From positions 8,616,505-8,680,504 of the forward strand of contig NC_045140.1 of NCBI RefSeq assembly GCF_008831285.2: a stretch of DNA of 64,000 nt, given 5' to 3'. Positions 1-10,171 of the stretch are shown here, piece by piece (the first letter of the stretch is position 1; each line of letters begins with the position of its first letter). Under the pieces are notes generated by a model. The model saw only the letters and a list, made by a program, of their open reading frames with translations. It ran no database searches and had not been told where the DNA came from. This DNA is from Nymphaea colorata (Eukaryota > Streptophyta > Magnoliopsida > Nymphaeales > Nymphaeaceae). Made by a program: the position numbers and the translations under genes.

Positions 1-518
1 TCAATATAAGTCATATTAAGCTTCATGTGTTTTCAACTATTTGGCAATGACCTTATCATAGTCTGAGAATATATCTAACAAGAGATCTCTAATCATGTTA
101 TCATATTTCTAAGATGCTGACTAGTGTTGATTTTGCTTTTTTTTTATAAGTTAAATTTAATTGTAAGCTTCCTTAGTTTAGTGGCCAAAGTAGCTCCATA
201 CTTGTCTTTTATCTACATATGGTGAGCAATTTCATAATGTTTATATTAACACATGATATCATCTTGCATAGAGTGTACCATTGAGACACAGGCAATAGTG
301 TTCATGTACTTCCACACAATGTAAGCCTCTATTTGCCTAAATGCTTGTAGACCATTTTCTTTGGGTGTAGTTATAGCATAGTTCAGGGCTTGAAGAACTG
401 ATACCAAATGTCATAATTATTTCCGCTCAGTTTTTCAATGTGGGTTAGGTTTAGTATGATCTTACTTGGTGTAATCATTTGCTATGCAAATAAGAAAATC
501 AATATTCTTAATATGCTA

Positions 519-580
519 CCTAAGCAATTGCATGACATGTCAATATTCACCTAAGCAATTGCATGACATATCAATATTCA
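519..580. repeat. Two-unit 31-bp tandem repeat
   Basis: Units 519-549 and 550-580 begin CCTAAGCAATTGCATGACAT and differ at one base. They are directly adjacent, so this is a simple recent duplication. Confidence 0.9.
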
Positions 581-2093
581 ATCAGGGACGTACAATTAGA
601 AAGATAATTTTTTTTCATAAGAGCAAAGGCATCTCCCACTATCCTAATGATCAAAAGCATATAACTAATTGTGAACCCTAATTTTAACACAAAATCAAAG
701 TCATCTCAAAACTTAAATACTCACTCATGATGTCATCCATATGACATTAAAATAAAATAAGCATAACATGCATAAGCAATCTAAAACAAAAAAGAATATT
801 TGTCATGCATCCATATATATGAATTTCATTAGCATCAAGTCGAAAGAAATAAGTCTACCACTATCAACAAAAGCAAAATAATAATAATAAAATCAAATTA
901 GACACATGATCAATAACTAGACAACTATAACTATATCCAAGACATAATGATATAGCTCACATACTAACAAGCATTATCAAGAAAAGTTTGCACGTAAACA
1001 AGTACTCTCACAAACACTAGAATTTCTTGCTATTCTTCCTTGTGTAGCATCAACTGTGCCTCCTTGTCATTCCTTGAAGCTAGGTGTTACACCTTTCTGT
1101 TCTGAAGAATAGAATAGTGCATATGATCATCTTGAAACTGAGTTCACCAAAATATTTTCTTTATCAAGTGTTCAGGCTCATATTCAGCACTTAACTTCAT
1201 ATTAAACATCGATCAACATCCTGCACAGAGTGATTACTTTCCATGTCTAAACAAACAAGTTTCTTTGAACTCAATCATTTGGAAGACTGTGTAAAATGAT
1301 TTTTTTTTCCTGCTCTGGGTCAAAAAGATCTCATTCTTGGCCCTCATGCATCCAATTTTGTCATCCATAATAGTAAAGTGATCATACATAGAATGTGTGG
1401 CACATTTTTTATAGTTGAAAAAATCGTCAAGCACAAGCTTTGAGAGGGATATATTTTTGATGCAATGAGCTCACTACGCTGTCCATTGATTGCAGTGATG
1501 CCAGTGGGTTGGGGATTTTAACATTATTATTTGAGCCATCTATAGTGCTTGACATGATTACTAACACACATATGCCATAAAAAAATGTACGACACAAGGA
1601 CTATTGCATGCATTTTATTATCATGGTAAAATATAAATTATGCACTATTGTCATTTATTGTGCATGGGTATGTTATAATAAAAATATGTGGATACCCATA
1701 GTCAAATACGATATAATATAGTATAATATTGAACACCTTATTTAAGCATGCACTGAGTTCTAAAATATAAGTCCAAATTTTCTTTTTTGCATCCAAGAAG
1801 ACGTGAACATGGATCTCATATACTATAAAAAAAAAAAAATTATGAAATGGATCCATCAATGCGGATATAAATGATACCCTTTCATGCATTATTTAGTCAA
1901 ATAAAATGTATATATAAAATCATATCCAAAGAAGGGTCCAATAAGAGTTATCATGGATCTAAAACTTGGAGCCATCATACAATGAATGTATAGAGATCTG
2001 AACAAATAGGTCCAAATCAAATTGATGTATAGAAATCTGATCAAAAGCAAATGTAATAATTGGTATCAAACCAAATCTGAATTTGTGTGTGTG

Positions 2094-2095
2094 CG

Positions 2096-2165
<70 letters not shown>
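2094..2165. repeat. Compound (CT)n(TA)n microsatellite
   Basis: A run of CT dinucleotides to about 2116 passes directly into a run of TA dinucleotides to about 2165. Confidence 0.95.
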
Positions 2166-2167
<2 letters not shown>

Positions 2168-3138
2168 TTGAAATAGAACCAAATTCAAATCTAAGACTAT
2201 CATTCATATTTGCCAAATCAGACATGAAATAATATGTGGACCTCAAACCGGATCATTGCAATTCTCTATCATGCCACATAACGAGAAAATAAATCCATCA
2301 TATTTTCTTTTCTGTGAATGAACTGATAATAATCCAGATGTAAATATATAAGTATATATAATGTTGATTCTAAACATACATAAAAGAAAAGCAGTACAGG
2401 TGAAGGATGCTACTATACATGCCTTTTTAATTTATTTTAATAATAATTATATTTAACTCTTGTTAGTGGCTGACAAATTTACTATAAGTGGGACATGTAA
2501 CTGTTGGATTTTACAATTTGAACAGTCAACTCAATATGAATAGAGAACAGATTATTTCTCAAAAAAAGTCGTTTATAATAAAACAAATATACACATGATA
2601 TATAAAAAAATGAAAGGAATTAAAATAAAATTAGACAACTTTAAAAGAGAGTTGGAGTCAGCCCAAATGCCTTACGAGGGCATGCGAACTGATTTTCTGC
2701 ACAAGCAGTGCAGAAATTCCTCATTTTCTATGCTCAAGCTGCAGTCATCTACGCTTGGCTTAGCCAATCGAATGTGGTAGAGCCTTCTTTTTATTTGGTG
2801 AACGGTTAAATCTCTTGATCAACCCTCATAAAAAAAAAAAAAAAAATGTCTAGTTTCTCATGGCACCAATGCATTTTCTTTGCTATCAATAATGAAACTG
2901 CGACTGTATTCCTGCTTATCTACTCCCTTTGCCATTTGGGACATGCATAGAAGTTAAGGGGGGCATTATACTCATGGGGGTTGGTGCAATAAGCTGGAGG
3001 CTGGTAAGTAGTCAGTTTCCTTTTTGAATCATTAGAACATTAACTCTTTGTGCTGTAAAAAGTGGTGCCACTGACATGCAAGTTGAAGCACGGCCAGAGT
3101 GGTATTCTAAAGCATTGAATGTTGACCCTATACCCTAA

Positions 3139-3154
3139 GGGTGCGTTTGATGCA
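3139..3154 (+). repeat. Left terminal inverted repeat of the Harbinger element
   Basis: GGGTGCGTTTGATGCA is a perfect inverted match to 7711-7726. The TAA at 3136-3138 is the left copy of the target duplication. Confidence 0.95.
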
Positions 3155-3189
3155 GCGGGTGAACCCCGTTTTTTCGGAAAAATTCGTAA

Positions 3190-3291
3190 GGGCGGGTGAA
3201 ATTTCACCCGCCCGACGAAGATTGCATCAAACGGGGTGAATTTCACCCCGTTTAACACATAACTCGAGCGGGTGGAATTCCACCCGCTCGA
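3190..3291. promoter_or_regulatory. Array of three perfect palindromes near the left Harbinger end
   Basis: Three long palindromes sit within about 100 bases: 3190-3213 (24 bases, centre GGGTGAAATTTCACCC), 3229-3253 (two 12-base arms around one T, core GGGGTGAATTTCACCCC) and 3264-3291 (28 bases, core GGGTGGAATTCCACCC). Their centres are about 40 and 36.5 bases apart. All share the half-site GGGTG and are much more GC-rich than their surroundings. In PIF/Pong elements the Myb-like protein and transposase bind subterminal motifs, so binding sites for one of these proteins is the likeliest role, but that is inference. They could also form cruciforms. Confidence 0.85.
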
Positions 3292-3898
3292 CGCCTTACC
3301 CCGTGCTCGACACCCTACCCCCCCCCCCTCCCGACACAACTTCATTTCACCCCATCGCCCTCTCCCGCAGCTCTTCTTCGCTCGAAAGACGCTCGAACGG
3401 AATCACCGAAGCTCCTCCTCGCTCTGTCGCCTTCCCACCATTGCAACAGAGGTCGCTCCAACCGTCGCCGCCTTGACCATCACCGCTTCTCTGCTGGTGA
3501 TCTCTCCCTAGCTTCTCTCTTGCTCTCTGGTGCCCTCTTATTCTCCCAAAATAGTGCCCTAATCACAGCCTTCTCAGAAATCTTGTTCTCGCTCGCAGGT
3601 TATATGCAATCTCCCTTTCTCTCTTGCTCTCTGAGGCCCTTCTTTTCTTCCTTTGTCTATTGCCCTAATATATTTTGATATGACATCTTATCGGCAGGGA
3701 AGACAGGGCATAGAAGGCTGCATTCTCCGATCGCCGGTCGCTCTGTTGCTATTGCCCTCGTTTTGTCAACTTCTGGTATATCTCAAATCCCCTAAGTTGC
3801 GATATTAGCCTCTGTATAGTGAAGACAGCGACGCTACCTGCACATTCCTTTTCTACAACATTTGTATATTTTCTGTAAATGTTTTGGATTTGGAATTT

Positions 3899-4948
3899 GG
3901 GGGTTTGCCTGCAATACATCTAACTCCCCACCTACTTCTGAGCCTGCTGTTGTATTGTTGAAAGAATCCCTTTTCTTTCCGTCATCACTTCTTCACATGG
4001 ATGAATTTGGGGGAGCGACGCTACCTGCATACTGATGATGCTAGACAACAATACACCCATTGAAATGGCATATTTTTTGTTGGCCTTATTAGTTATGCAC
4101 AAAAACACTGAATCTACTTTATTCAGATTGCACTCATCCGCTACCTGCATAATCTCTGTGCTATTTCTTTTCCACTTAAGCATGGATCGTTTATATGGCA
4201 TTATGTACTTCTCATCCTTGATTTTGCTACAGATTCCGATAATTATACTCATCGGACAATTTCATACTATGCCCAGATTGATATGGCATCTTACAGCATT
4301 CTGTTTATATGGCATTAAGTAGGCATATGATAGATTGAAAAATTTTATCCCATAGCCTAGTGCTGAAGACCAATCTTCCAAATTTCATGAAGGAGAACAT
4401 AGAACATGGTTCAAGTCGATTGGTTTTATTGTGTATATTTTCTTTCTTCCACATGCACTTCCTTTTCTTGTTATACATGAACCACAATGTTCTTGATTCT
4501 GCTTCTTTTCCATACAATGTTCTTCATTCTGCTTCTTCCCATATTTCATAGGAAATCATCATGGCCAAGAGAAAGGTTGAATCACAACTGCCCACCTTTC
4601 AGCCTCAGCCCATGTCATAGTGTCAAACACCTTTGGGGATTATGACTTTCACTTTCAAGCCCCTATAAAGAGTAGTACATCACCCCATTTATGCAGGTCT
4701 CCTAAAAGCCACAACAATGTAGATAGCTTGATGTTCATGTATTCTTTTTATTGACCATGTCATGTATGCCGTAAAGAAGTATTCTTGATTCTGTACCTCA
4801 CGAAGGGGAGAAGGAGCTTTGTCCAATTTCAATTTTTGTGCGTTTTTATCAACTATGAAGAGTATTACTTAATTGTGATTAGTGCATTCCCAAGCTGTCA
4901 TTAGCAACTAAATTGTGGGGGTTTGCCTGCAATACATCTAACTCCCCA
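3899..4948. repeat. Two identical 32-bp direct repeats inside the Harbinger element
   Basis: Positions 3899-3930 and 4917-4948 are identical, both starting GGGGGTTTGCCTGCAATACA. They bracket a roughly 1-kb stretch in which the first exons of the Myb-like gene would be expected. A shorter motif, GCTACCTGCA, also recurs near 3833, 4020 and 4140. The intervening DNA has no recognisable coding frame. The repeats may mark a rearrangement or internal duplication of this part of the element. Confidence 0.8.
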
Positions 4949-4970
4949 TATTGTGTTGTTTCACTAGTAG

Positions 4971-5244
4971 GTCTAAAAAGCAGAGGGCAAACAATTATGA
5001 GGAGTACTATAACTTGTTGAACGGTATTGCTCACAATGTAGATACAATGACACGTACTTCTAAAGGGGTTCAATTTGTAACATGCTGCGAAATCTTGCAA
5101 GAGATGGTTCAAACTGGTGATATAGATAGTCAAACACAAGTAAGGAGTATAGATATGATAGCAGAGGGCAGCAATCCCATGATATTTGTCAACCTTCCAC
5201 CTTCAGAACGGGTGTCATGGTTGACGCGTAAACTTCGGAATTAG
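4971..5244 (+). CDS. C-terminal exon of a Myb/SANT-like accessory protein (Harbinger ORF1), partial
   Basis: An open frame of about 90 codons begins after a plausible acceptor (CACTAGTAG at 4962-4970) and ends at the stop at 5242-5244. It contains a basic stretch (SKKQRAN), then an end that reads GSNPMIFVNLPPSERVSWL. Short C-terminal segments with hydrophobic residues followed by R-x3-WL are common in plant Myb/SANT-like proteins and in Harbinger ORF1 products, which carry the transposase into the nucleus and bind the element ends. The gene precedes the transposase in the same orientation, as expected for PIF/Pong elements. No N-terminal Myb helix-turn-helix was found between 3300 and 4950, so this copy may be truncated, or its first exons may be too diverged to see. 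A short frame starting MAKRKVESQL at 4564 could be its old start but hits a stop. Confidence 0.5.
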
Positions 5245-5464
5245 TAGGTAAGTTACTATATGTCTTATATTCAATAATTCATCATTTGTATACTTCATGT
5301 AATCCTATCTTCATGTGAATGGTTGTGTGTTAATAATGTAATCCTTTCTGTTTCATCATGTTGTTCTTCGTGTACTTCGTTTTATTGCCTTCAATTGCAC
5401 ACACCTTGTTCAACTTGAACGTACTATCGTAACTCTTGTTATACATGTATGCAGTTTATTGAAA

Positions 5465-6878
5465 ATGGTAGATATTATAACAACTGACGAGGAAGATGAT
5501 TTGCTTTACTTCAATCAGCTAGTTTTTGTCTTCATCTTCTCTTGGTTAGAACAATTTCCTCAATCTATGAGGATGGTTCATCCATTTAGAGAAGCGGGTA
5601 CAACTTTTGTTCAACTTATGCTGAACGGTCATCCAAGAAATTGTACCGACTTACTCCGTATGGATCAACACACATATCAGACATTATGTAACACTCTTAG
5701 AAGTAGAAAATTATTGGAGGATGCTCGTGACATTAGCATCGAAGAACAAGTAGCTATTTTTTTGTTGACAATTGGACACAATGAACGGAATCGTGCCACG
5801 CAGAATACTTTTCAGCATTCTGGACAAACAATAAGTAAGTATGTCAGTTGTGTACTACGAGCAATATGTATAATGGGTAAAGATTTTGTCAATCGGCCCA
5901 ACGATGACGTCCCAACTAAAATTCGGAGATCGAAGCGATTCAATCCATATTTCCAGGTATTTTCGAAATTGTAAAGTAAACAAAATGCATCCCACATCCA
6001 ACATACAACATGACTAACTTGCACATATGGATCTAGGATTGTTTAGGAGCAATTGATGGCACTCATGTACCTGCATGGGTCACAACATCAGAGCAAGCAA
6101 GATTTCGCAATAGAAAAGGTTATATTTCGCAAAATGTCATGGCTGTAGTTGGATTCGACAGTCGATTCCACTACGTTTTGGCAGGATGGGAAGGAAGTGC
6201 GACAGACTCAAGGGTATTATACAATGCACTTGATCATCCAACGGACCCATTTGTGGTCCCCGAAGGTACGTACTTCAACCAACCAACCCATTACTTTTTC
6301 AAAAAAGGTGCAAATGTTTACGTAATGTGTGTTCAATTGTAGGCAAATACTATCTTGCTGATGGGGGTTATCCGAACATTGTTGGTTTCCTAACACCTTA
6401 TCGAGGACATCGTTATCATATGTCAGAATTTGACACCCCGGGGGCACGCAGACCTAGAACTCCACAAGAATTATTCAACCATAGGCATTCATCACTTCGA
6501 AATACAGTAGAAAGAACTTTTGGCATGTTGAAAGCACGTTTTCCAATATTGAAAATGCAAGTGCCGTATCCATTCAAAAAACAAGCTCAAATTGTGCTTG
6601 CTACATGTGTATTGCACAACTTCATACTTGACCACAATCCAAATGACGAACAATTTGGTGATGAGGACGCACCTATAATTGATAATTCTGTCGTAAGCGA
6701 ACCGGAAATTGCAAGCCAAACACACCAGCGGGGAAGCAACAATCCCTTGAGAACAACTACAACAAATCAAATGTTTGCAGATTATCAATTGAATAGTAAG
6801 TTTATTTTATCTATCTTTACCATTGTTGCATGTAGTTGTTTAACAGTTGTTTTGTTTTCGACAGGACAACGAAGATGA
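5465..6878 (+). CDS. PIF/Harbinger DDE transposase, four exons, apparently intact
   Basis: Predicted exons are 5465-5956, 6037-6265, 6343-6795 and 6865-6878. All junctions are GT-AG (donors at 5957, 6266, 6796; acceptors TCTAG, TTGTAG, CGACAG), giving 395 residues without an internal stop. The N-terminal part has a helix-turn-helix-like stretch (about residues 115-140, HSGQTISKYVSCVLRAI). The RNase H-like catalytic core carries the Harbinger signatures DCLGAIDGTHV (D171), GWEGSATDSRVL (D221) and RHSSLRNTVERTFGMLK (E297); these acidic residues form the DDE triad that cuts and rejoins transposon ends in the nucleus. The start is the first ATG after an in-frame upstream stop. The last exon adds only three full codons, and its TGA overlaps the ATG of the next gene (ATGA at 6875-6878). 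Length and domain order fit plant PIF transposases, so the family is certain. The exact start and the third intron are predictions. Confidence 0.9.
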
Positions 6879-7201
6879 TTCCTCGTCAAAAGTACTATGT
6901 CGTCTTCGAAGGCAGGTCACGAGGAATATACAACAGTTGGGAGCAGTGCCAACCATTAGTGTATCGCTACAAGGGCGCCCTGTTCAGATCATTTCATACC
7001 TATGAAGCAGCTCAATATCACATGAATGAATATCTGCACAACAAATACGGTGTGCAATTTTGTAAGCCATTGGATATTGTCGATGTCAACGCAACAGTAG
7101 AGGAAGATGTGATGAAGACAAATGGACGGATCTACATTCCACTTTTCTGCATTGCTTTTTTTGTTACTACTTGTTTTCTTTGTTGGATCTTTACTCGTTA
7201 A
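6875..7201 (+). CDS. RNase H1-type hybrid-binding (viroplasmin) domain protein with C-terminal membrane anchor
   Basis: This 108-residue frame starts at the only usable ATG; an upstream in-frame TAG lies at 6833. Residues 5-54 match the N-terminal hybrid-binding domain of RNase H1, also called the caulimovirus viroplasmin domain (PF01693): KYYVVFEGRSRGIYNSWEQC, followed by YKGALFRSFHTYEAA. In RNase H1 this fold grips RNA-DNA hybrids or double-stranded RNA. No RNase H catalytic domain follows. After an acidic linker, residues 86-105 are a strongly hydrophobic helix (IYIPLFCIAFFVTTCFLCWI) ending in a short polar tail, the layout of a tail-anchored membrane protein. The gene lies inside the Harbinger element, 525 bp before the right end, and its ATG overlaps the transposase stop. 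Autonomous Harbinger elements are normally described with only ORF1 and transposase. It may be a captured host exon or a real third element gene. The domain call is firm; any function in transposition is inference. Confidence 0.8.
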   Translation: MIPRQKYYVVFEGRSRGIYNSWEQCQPLVYRYKGALFRSFHTYEAAQYHMNEYLHNKYGVQFCKPLDIVDVNATVEEDVMKTNGRIYIPLFCIAFFVTTCFLCWIFTR

Positions 7202-7710
7202 ACTTATGTACTGAATGTGACACATATGTTATTTGGTGACTGCTTTAAACTTTATTGGATCTGTACTCGTTAAACTTTCATACAGGTTGTAGTCGTTCAA
7301 CTTTTGTACTGGATGGGACAACAAGTTGTGGTGAATGTTTTTAATTATAGGTTCCAGTGTTGGATGAATATCAGTTAATCATTGTCAGGTTGATTACTTG
7401 TTTATAGGCTGGATTTCCATTACATTGATTGCACATGTTTATGATTTTTTCCCAATATTCTTGAAGGCCGCAATGTTGTCATATAATTTATTTCATTTCT
7501 GTCATGTTAAATTATCTATCATATGCATCAAACATGATTAAATTTACCAGGTTAAATTTGTCATTATGCATCAAACACGGTTAAAATTAACAGGTTAAAT
7601 TCTTCCAGTGAATCAAACATGACATCAAATCGAAAGAGGGTTAAATTTCATCCTGTTTTTTTTTTCAAAAAAATTTGCCAGAAAAATTTACCACGTTAAT
7701 TTCTTCCCTG

Positions 7711-7726
7711 TGCATCAAACGCACCC
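7711..7726 (-). repeat. Right terminal inverted repeat of the Harbinger element
   Basis: TGCATCAAACGCACCC is the exact inverse of 3139-3154 and is followed by TAA at 7727-7729, the right copy of the target duplication. Confidence 0.95.
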
Positions 7727-7729
7727 TAA

Positions 7730-8902
7730 GGGAATGAAGGGTTGGGTGGAAACTTGGGTTCTTCTCTAGGGGGTAAAATGAAATAATTTTTTTGCTCTCC
7801 CAATTAAAGACAGCATAAATATCACTTTTTTCCAAGTCATCCATAGATGTTTTTTAGTATAATGTACTCATGCATTTGTTTGCATACCTTTAACTTTTTT
7901 ATACAAGATCATGAAGGAAAAGTTAGATGTTTGACTATGTACTCGACGGGAACGAGGTTCTCACACCATTTTTGAAAAAACTTCCACATTTGCAGATCCG
8001 TGATCACTCAAGGTTTTGTTACCACGTTTCTTGTTTTCTCTTCCAAAAATCGCATATGTACATCCACTGCAGTAACCACGACCTCAGTGGTTGGTCCATG
8101 CGGCTAGGCAACTTATTGGAGTTGCTATGTGAGATTGGATCTAGCCCATCATGGGCTGCTCTAGACCGAAAATCCAAGAGAAATAATTTTTAGCCCTAAT
8201 CAATTTTAAACATATTCTCATGCCAAAATATTTGAGGTCTCATGGCATAAGCAGCATTCGGGCTCCTTTGATGATGACACACCCCAACAAACTTCTTCAT
8301 GCATGTCGAACTTGCTCGGTTCAGGGTCATAAGCTCAATGAAACTGATGGTGATCGCTTTTGTACTGAAGAGAATGCAGCAAGAATCAAGATTTTCTGCA
8401 TGAAAATGGCTCCACCGAAACGCCAATTCGGCAACATAAAGAATGCAACTAGTACCTGGTAGAAAGCTATTATTCCTTTTGAGTCTTTTCACTCTTTTTG
8501 ATTTCCTTTTCTTTTCTTTTGGAAACAAATCAATCAAAATAGGGGCACAGGCATATGAAATTTTATATAACCAGGTTCGTCTTCCGGGAACTCATCTTTG
8601 CAAGGTTGGGCTCCACCACCAGCAGCATCATGGAAGTCGTTTCCCAGCCTGCCCGTGAAATCAACGTTAAGGCATAGAAGTGCAGCCCATTATTAAGAAC
8701 GAGCAAAGCCTTCCAAACTTTACCAAGAGGCTTTTCCACCAAACCATATTTGGGTAATGGGTCAGAAAGTCCGGTGTGATTTCCATCCACCATCCCGAAA
8801 TCTAAAAAAAAAAAGAAAAAATTACAAACAGGCACTCTTGTTTTGAGCGGCCCCAATCTTTGATTTTGCAGCAGCGTTTTCCAGCCCCTTTTTAGGTAAC
8901 CA

Positions 8903-8954
<52 letters not shown>

Positions 8955-9847
8955 CCGTATTCTCCTTTTCGATTCTTCAACCATTTTTCCTTATGAAGAG
9001 AGACGTTTTCATACTTTTCGAAAATTTACTGATGTATTCCATCCATATCACGTCCATATAAATTGTTGATATGAATATTTTTCAAGTTTGATGTCTTATG
9101 ATTGTTTCGTTTGAATGCCTCCCATGTGTTCGTTCAAATGCCCTCAAGAACATTCAATATAGCAAACAGTTTCAATGGTTTTAAAACTAATGGCTTTTTC
9201 TCCTTTGTTGGGGCCTGTAATTACAACAGCTTTGGTGTTGCTACGGGCAAGAAAATCAACGAAGATGAAATTAACATTTTCTAAGTCGGCAAGTTGAAAA
9301 TCATAAAATAAATAATTAACTAGGTAAGTTGCTTCAGTTAATGTGGCATAACTGCATCTCACATTTCTCATACTTGGCTACAAAATTATAAATATTTTGA
9401 ATTTATGTTCAAGAGTTAGTTCAACTTTTCATAACTTCACAACTCTATTAGGATTCTTTTTAGTTACAAAACTTCTCCCTTGAGTCTCCTCCTCTTTGTT
9501 TCTTAATAACATTCTAGCATAGAACCGTGAATAAGGCTTGGAAGTGAATGAATTCCCAAAAATGGATGATATATTGGGGAAAATAGGAAATAAATTTTAA
9601 GAAAGAGATGGTATTGTTGTGTTATGACTTGTATTAGTGCCACTGCTTAAGAAATGATGTTATTGTATAAAAGGCCTTACGAAAAATGAAACTGAAACCA
9701 TGGTTTAAAGAATCAACTATTTTTATTTACCACTAAATAGATTTGTTTTTCTCCCATTTTTTTTATATGTAGAAAATCAATGCCTTTGTGTTCAATTACC
9801 ATCTGCTTTTATCTATACCCTGGTGTGAGGTGGTGGTTTACTCTGTG
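7730..9847. other. No recognisable gene; (CT)n microsatellite at 8904-8950
   Basis: Short frames at 7927-8193 (plus), 8220-8462 (plus) and 8563-8856 (minus) show no domain I recognise. The minus-strand frame ends in a long simple hydrophobic run and has no splice context. A CT repeat spans 8904-8950. The rest is AT-rich and featureless. Confidence 0.6.
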
Positions 9848-9908
9848 TGACTCGAACTGATGACTTCCACCACGTCAAGGTGACACTCTACCACTGAGCT
9901 ATATCCCT
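9848..9908 (-). pseudogene. Truncated plastid-derived tRNA-Val(GAC) pseudogene
   Basis: On the minus strand the sequence begins AGGGATATAGCTCAGTGGTA and continues through a GAC anticodon loop (CCTTGACGTGG; anticodon at 9874-9876) to the T-loop GTTCGAGTC. The 3' half of the T-stem and the acceptor strand are missing, being replaced by unrelated sequence below 9848, so the product cannot fold. The D-arm carries two changes compared with the usual plastid gene. It is part of a plastid insert, not a functional nuclear tRNA gene. Confidence 0.85.
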
Positions 9909-9978
9909 TCCTTGCCTCCGTGGAGAAATAGAACTGACTAATCCTAAGTCAAAGGGTCGAGAAACTCAACGCCACTAA
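9848..9978 (-). other. Nuclear insert of plastid DNA (trnV-GAC and its upstream spacer)
   Basis: Read on the minus strand, 9978-9909 matches the spacer preceding trnV-GAC in the plastid inverted repeat, as I recall it (CTCGACCCTTTGACTTAGG, then GATTAGTCAGTTCTATTTCT), and 9908-9848 matches most of the tRNA itself. Homology stops inside the T-arm. The insert has a few substitutions relative to the expected plastid sequence, as expected for an old nuclear copy. A 48-base part of the same spacer occurs again at 40660-40707. Confidence 0.85.
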
Positions 9979-10011
9979 ACAACCTTGATGTGCTTTTTCC
10001 TTCTCTAATGG

Positions 10012-10013
<2 letters not shown>

Positions 10014-10101
<88 letters not shown>
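10014..10101. repeat. (TA)n microsatellite, about 44 units
   Basis: An uninterrupted TA dinucleotide run lies just left of the Mutator-like pseudogene. Confidence 0.98.
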
Positions 10102-10104
<3 letters not shown>

Positions 10105-10171
10105 TTGTTACTATCATTTGCATGAACAACTTATTAACACCTCTTATTTGGTCATTTTTTCCATGTTTTAG

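Larger units (their letters stand above)
1..3138. other. AT-rich region without a recognisable gene
   Basis: Only short open frames occur here, and none has a recognisable domain, codon bias or splice structure. The stretch holds a small tandem repeat (519-580), a CT/TA microsatellite (2094-2165) and homopolymer runs. It ends at the TAA target site of the Harbinger element. Confidence 0.7.
3139..7726 (+). mobile_element. PIF/Harbinger DNA transposon, near complete, three coding units
   Basis: The 4588-bp element starts GGGTGCGTTTGATGCA and ends with the exact reverse complement, TGCATCAAACGCACCC. It is flanked on both sides by TAA (3136-3138 and 7727-7729), the 3-bp TWA duplication typical of PIF/Harbinger. 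Inside, in order, are a palindrome array beside the left end, a C-terminal exon resembling the Myb/SANT accessory protein, a DDE transposase with intact splice sites, and a small frame encoding an RNase H1 hybrid-binding domain plus membrane anchor. The TIR core GCATCAAAC recurs in the right subterminal region (7525, 7568, 7712; degenerate at 7611) and once on the left near 3224. The boundaries, the family and the transposase are seen directly. Whether the copy is active is not known: the Myb DNA-binding exon was not found. Confidence 0.95.

Noticed and set aside
3131-3143. Telomere-like CCCTAAGGG at both ends of the Harbinger element
   Set aside because: It is simply the TAA target duplication next to the GGG/CCC termini and chance flanking bases, with no CCCTAAA array.
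6876-7201. The hybrid-binding frame as the remains of a caulimovirus (viroplasmin) insertion
   Set aside because: The domain is shared with cellular RNase H1. No other pararetroviral gene is nearby, and the frame lies inside defined Harbinger ends.
8563-8856. A protein-coding exon on the minus strand
   Set aside because: No family recognised, no neighbouring exons in order, and the start lies in a poly-Phe stretch from a homopolymer run.
9848-9908. A functional nuclear tRNA-Val gene
   Set aside because: The acceptor strand is missing and the flank is plastid spacer, so it is a truncated plastid insert.
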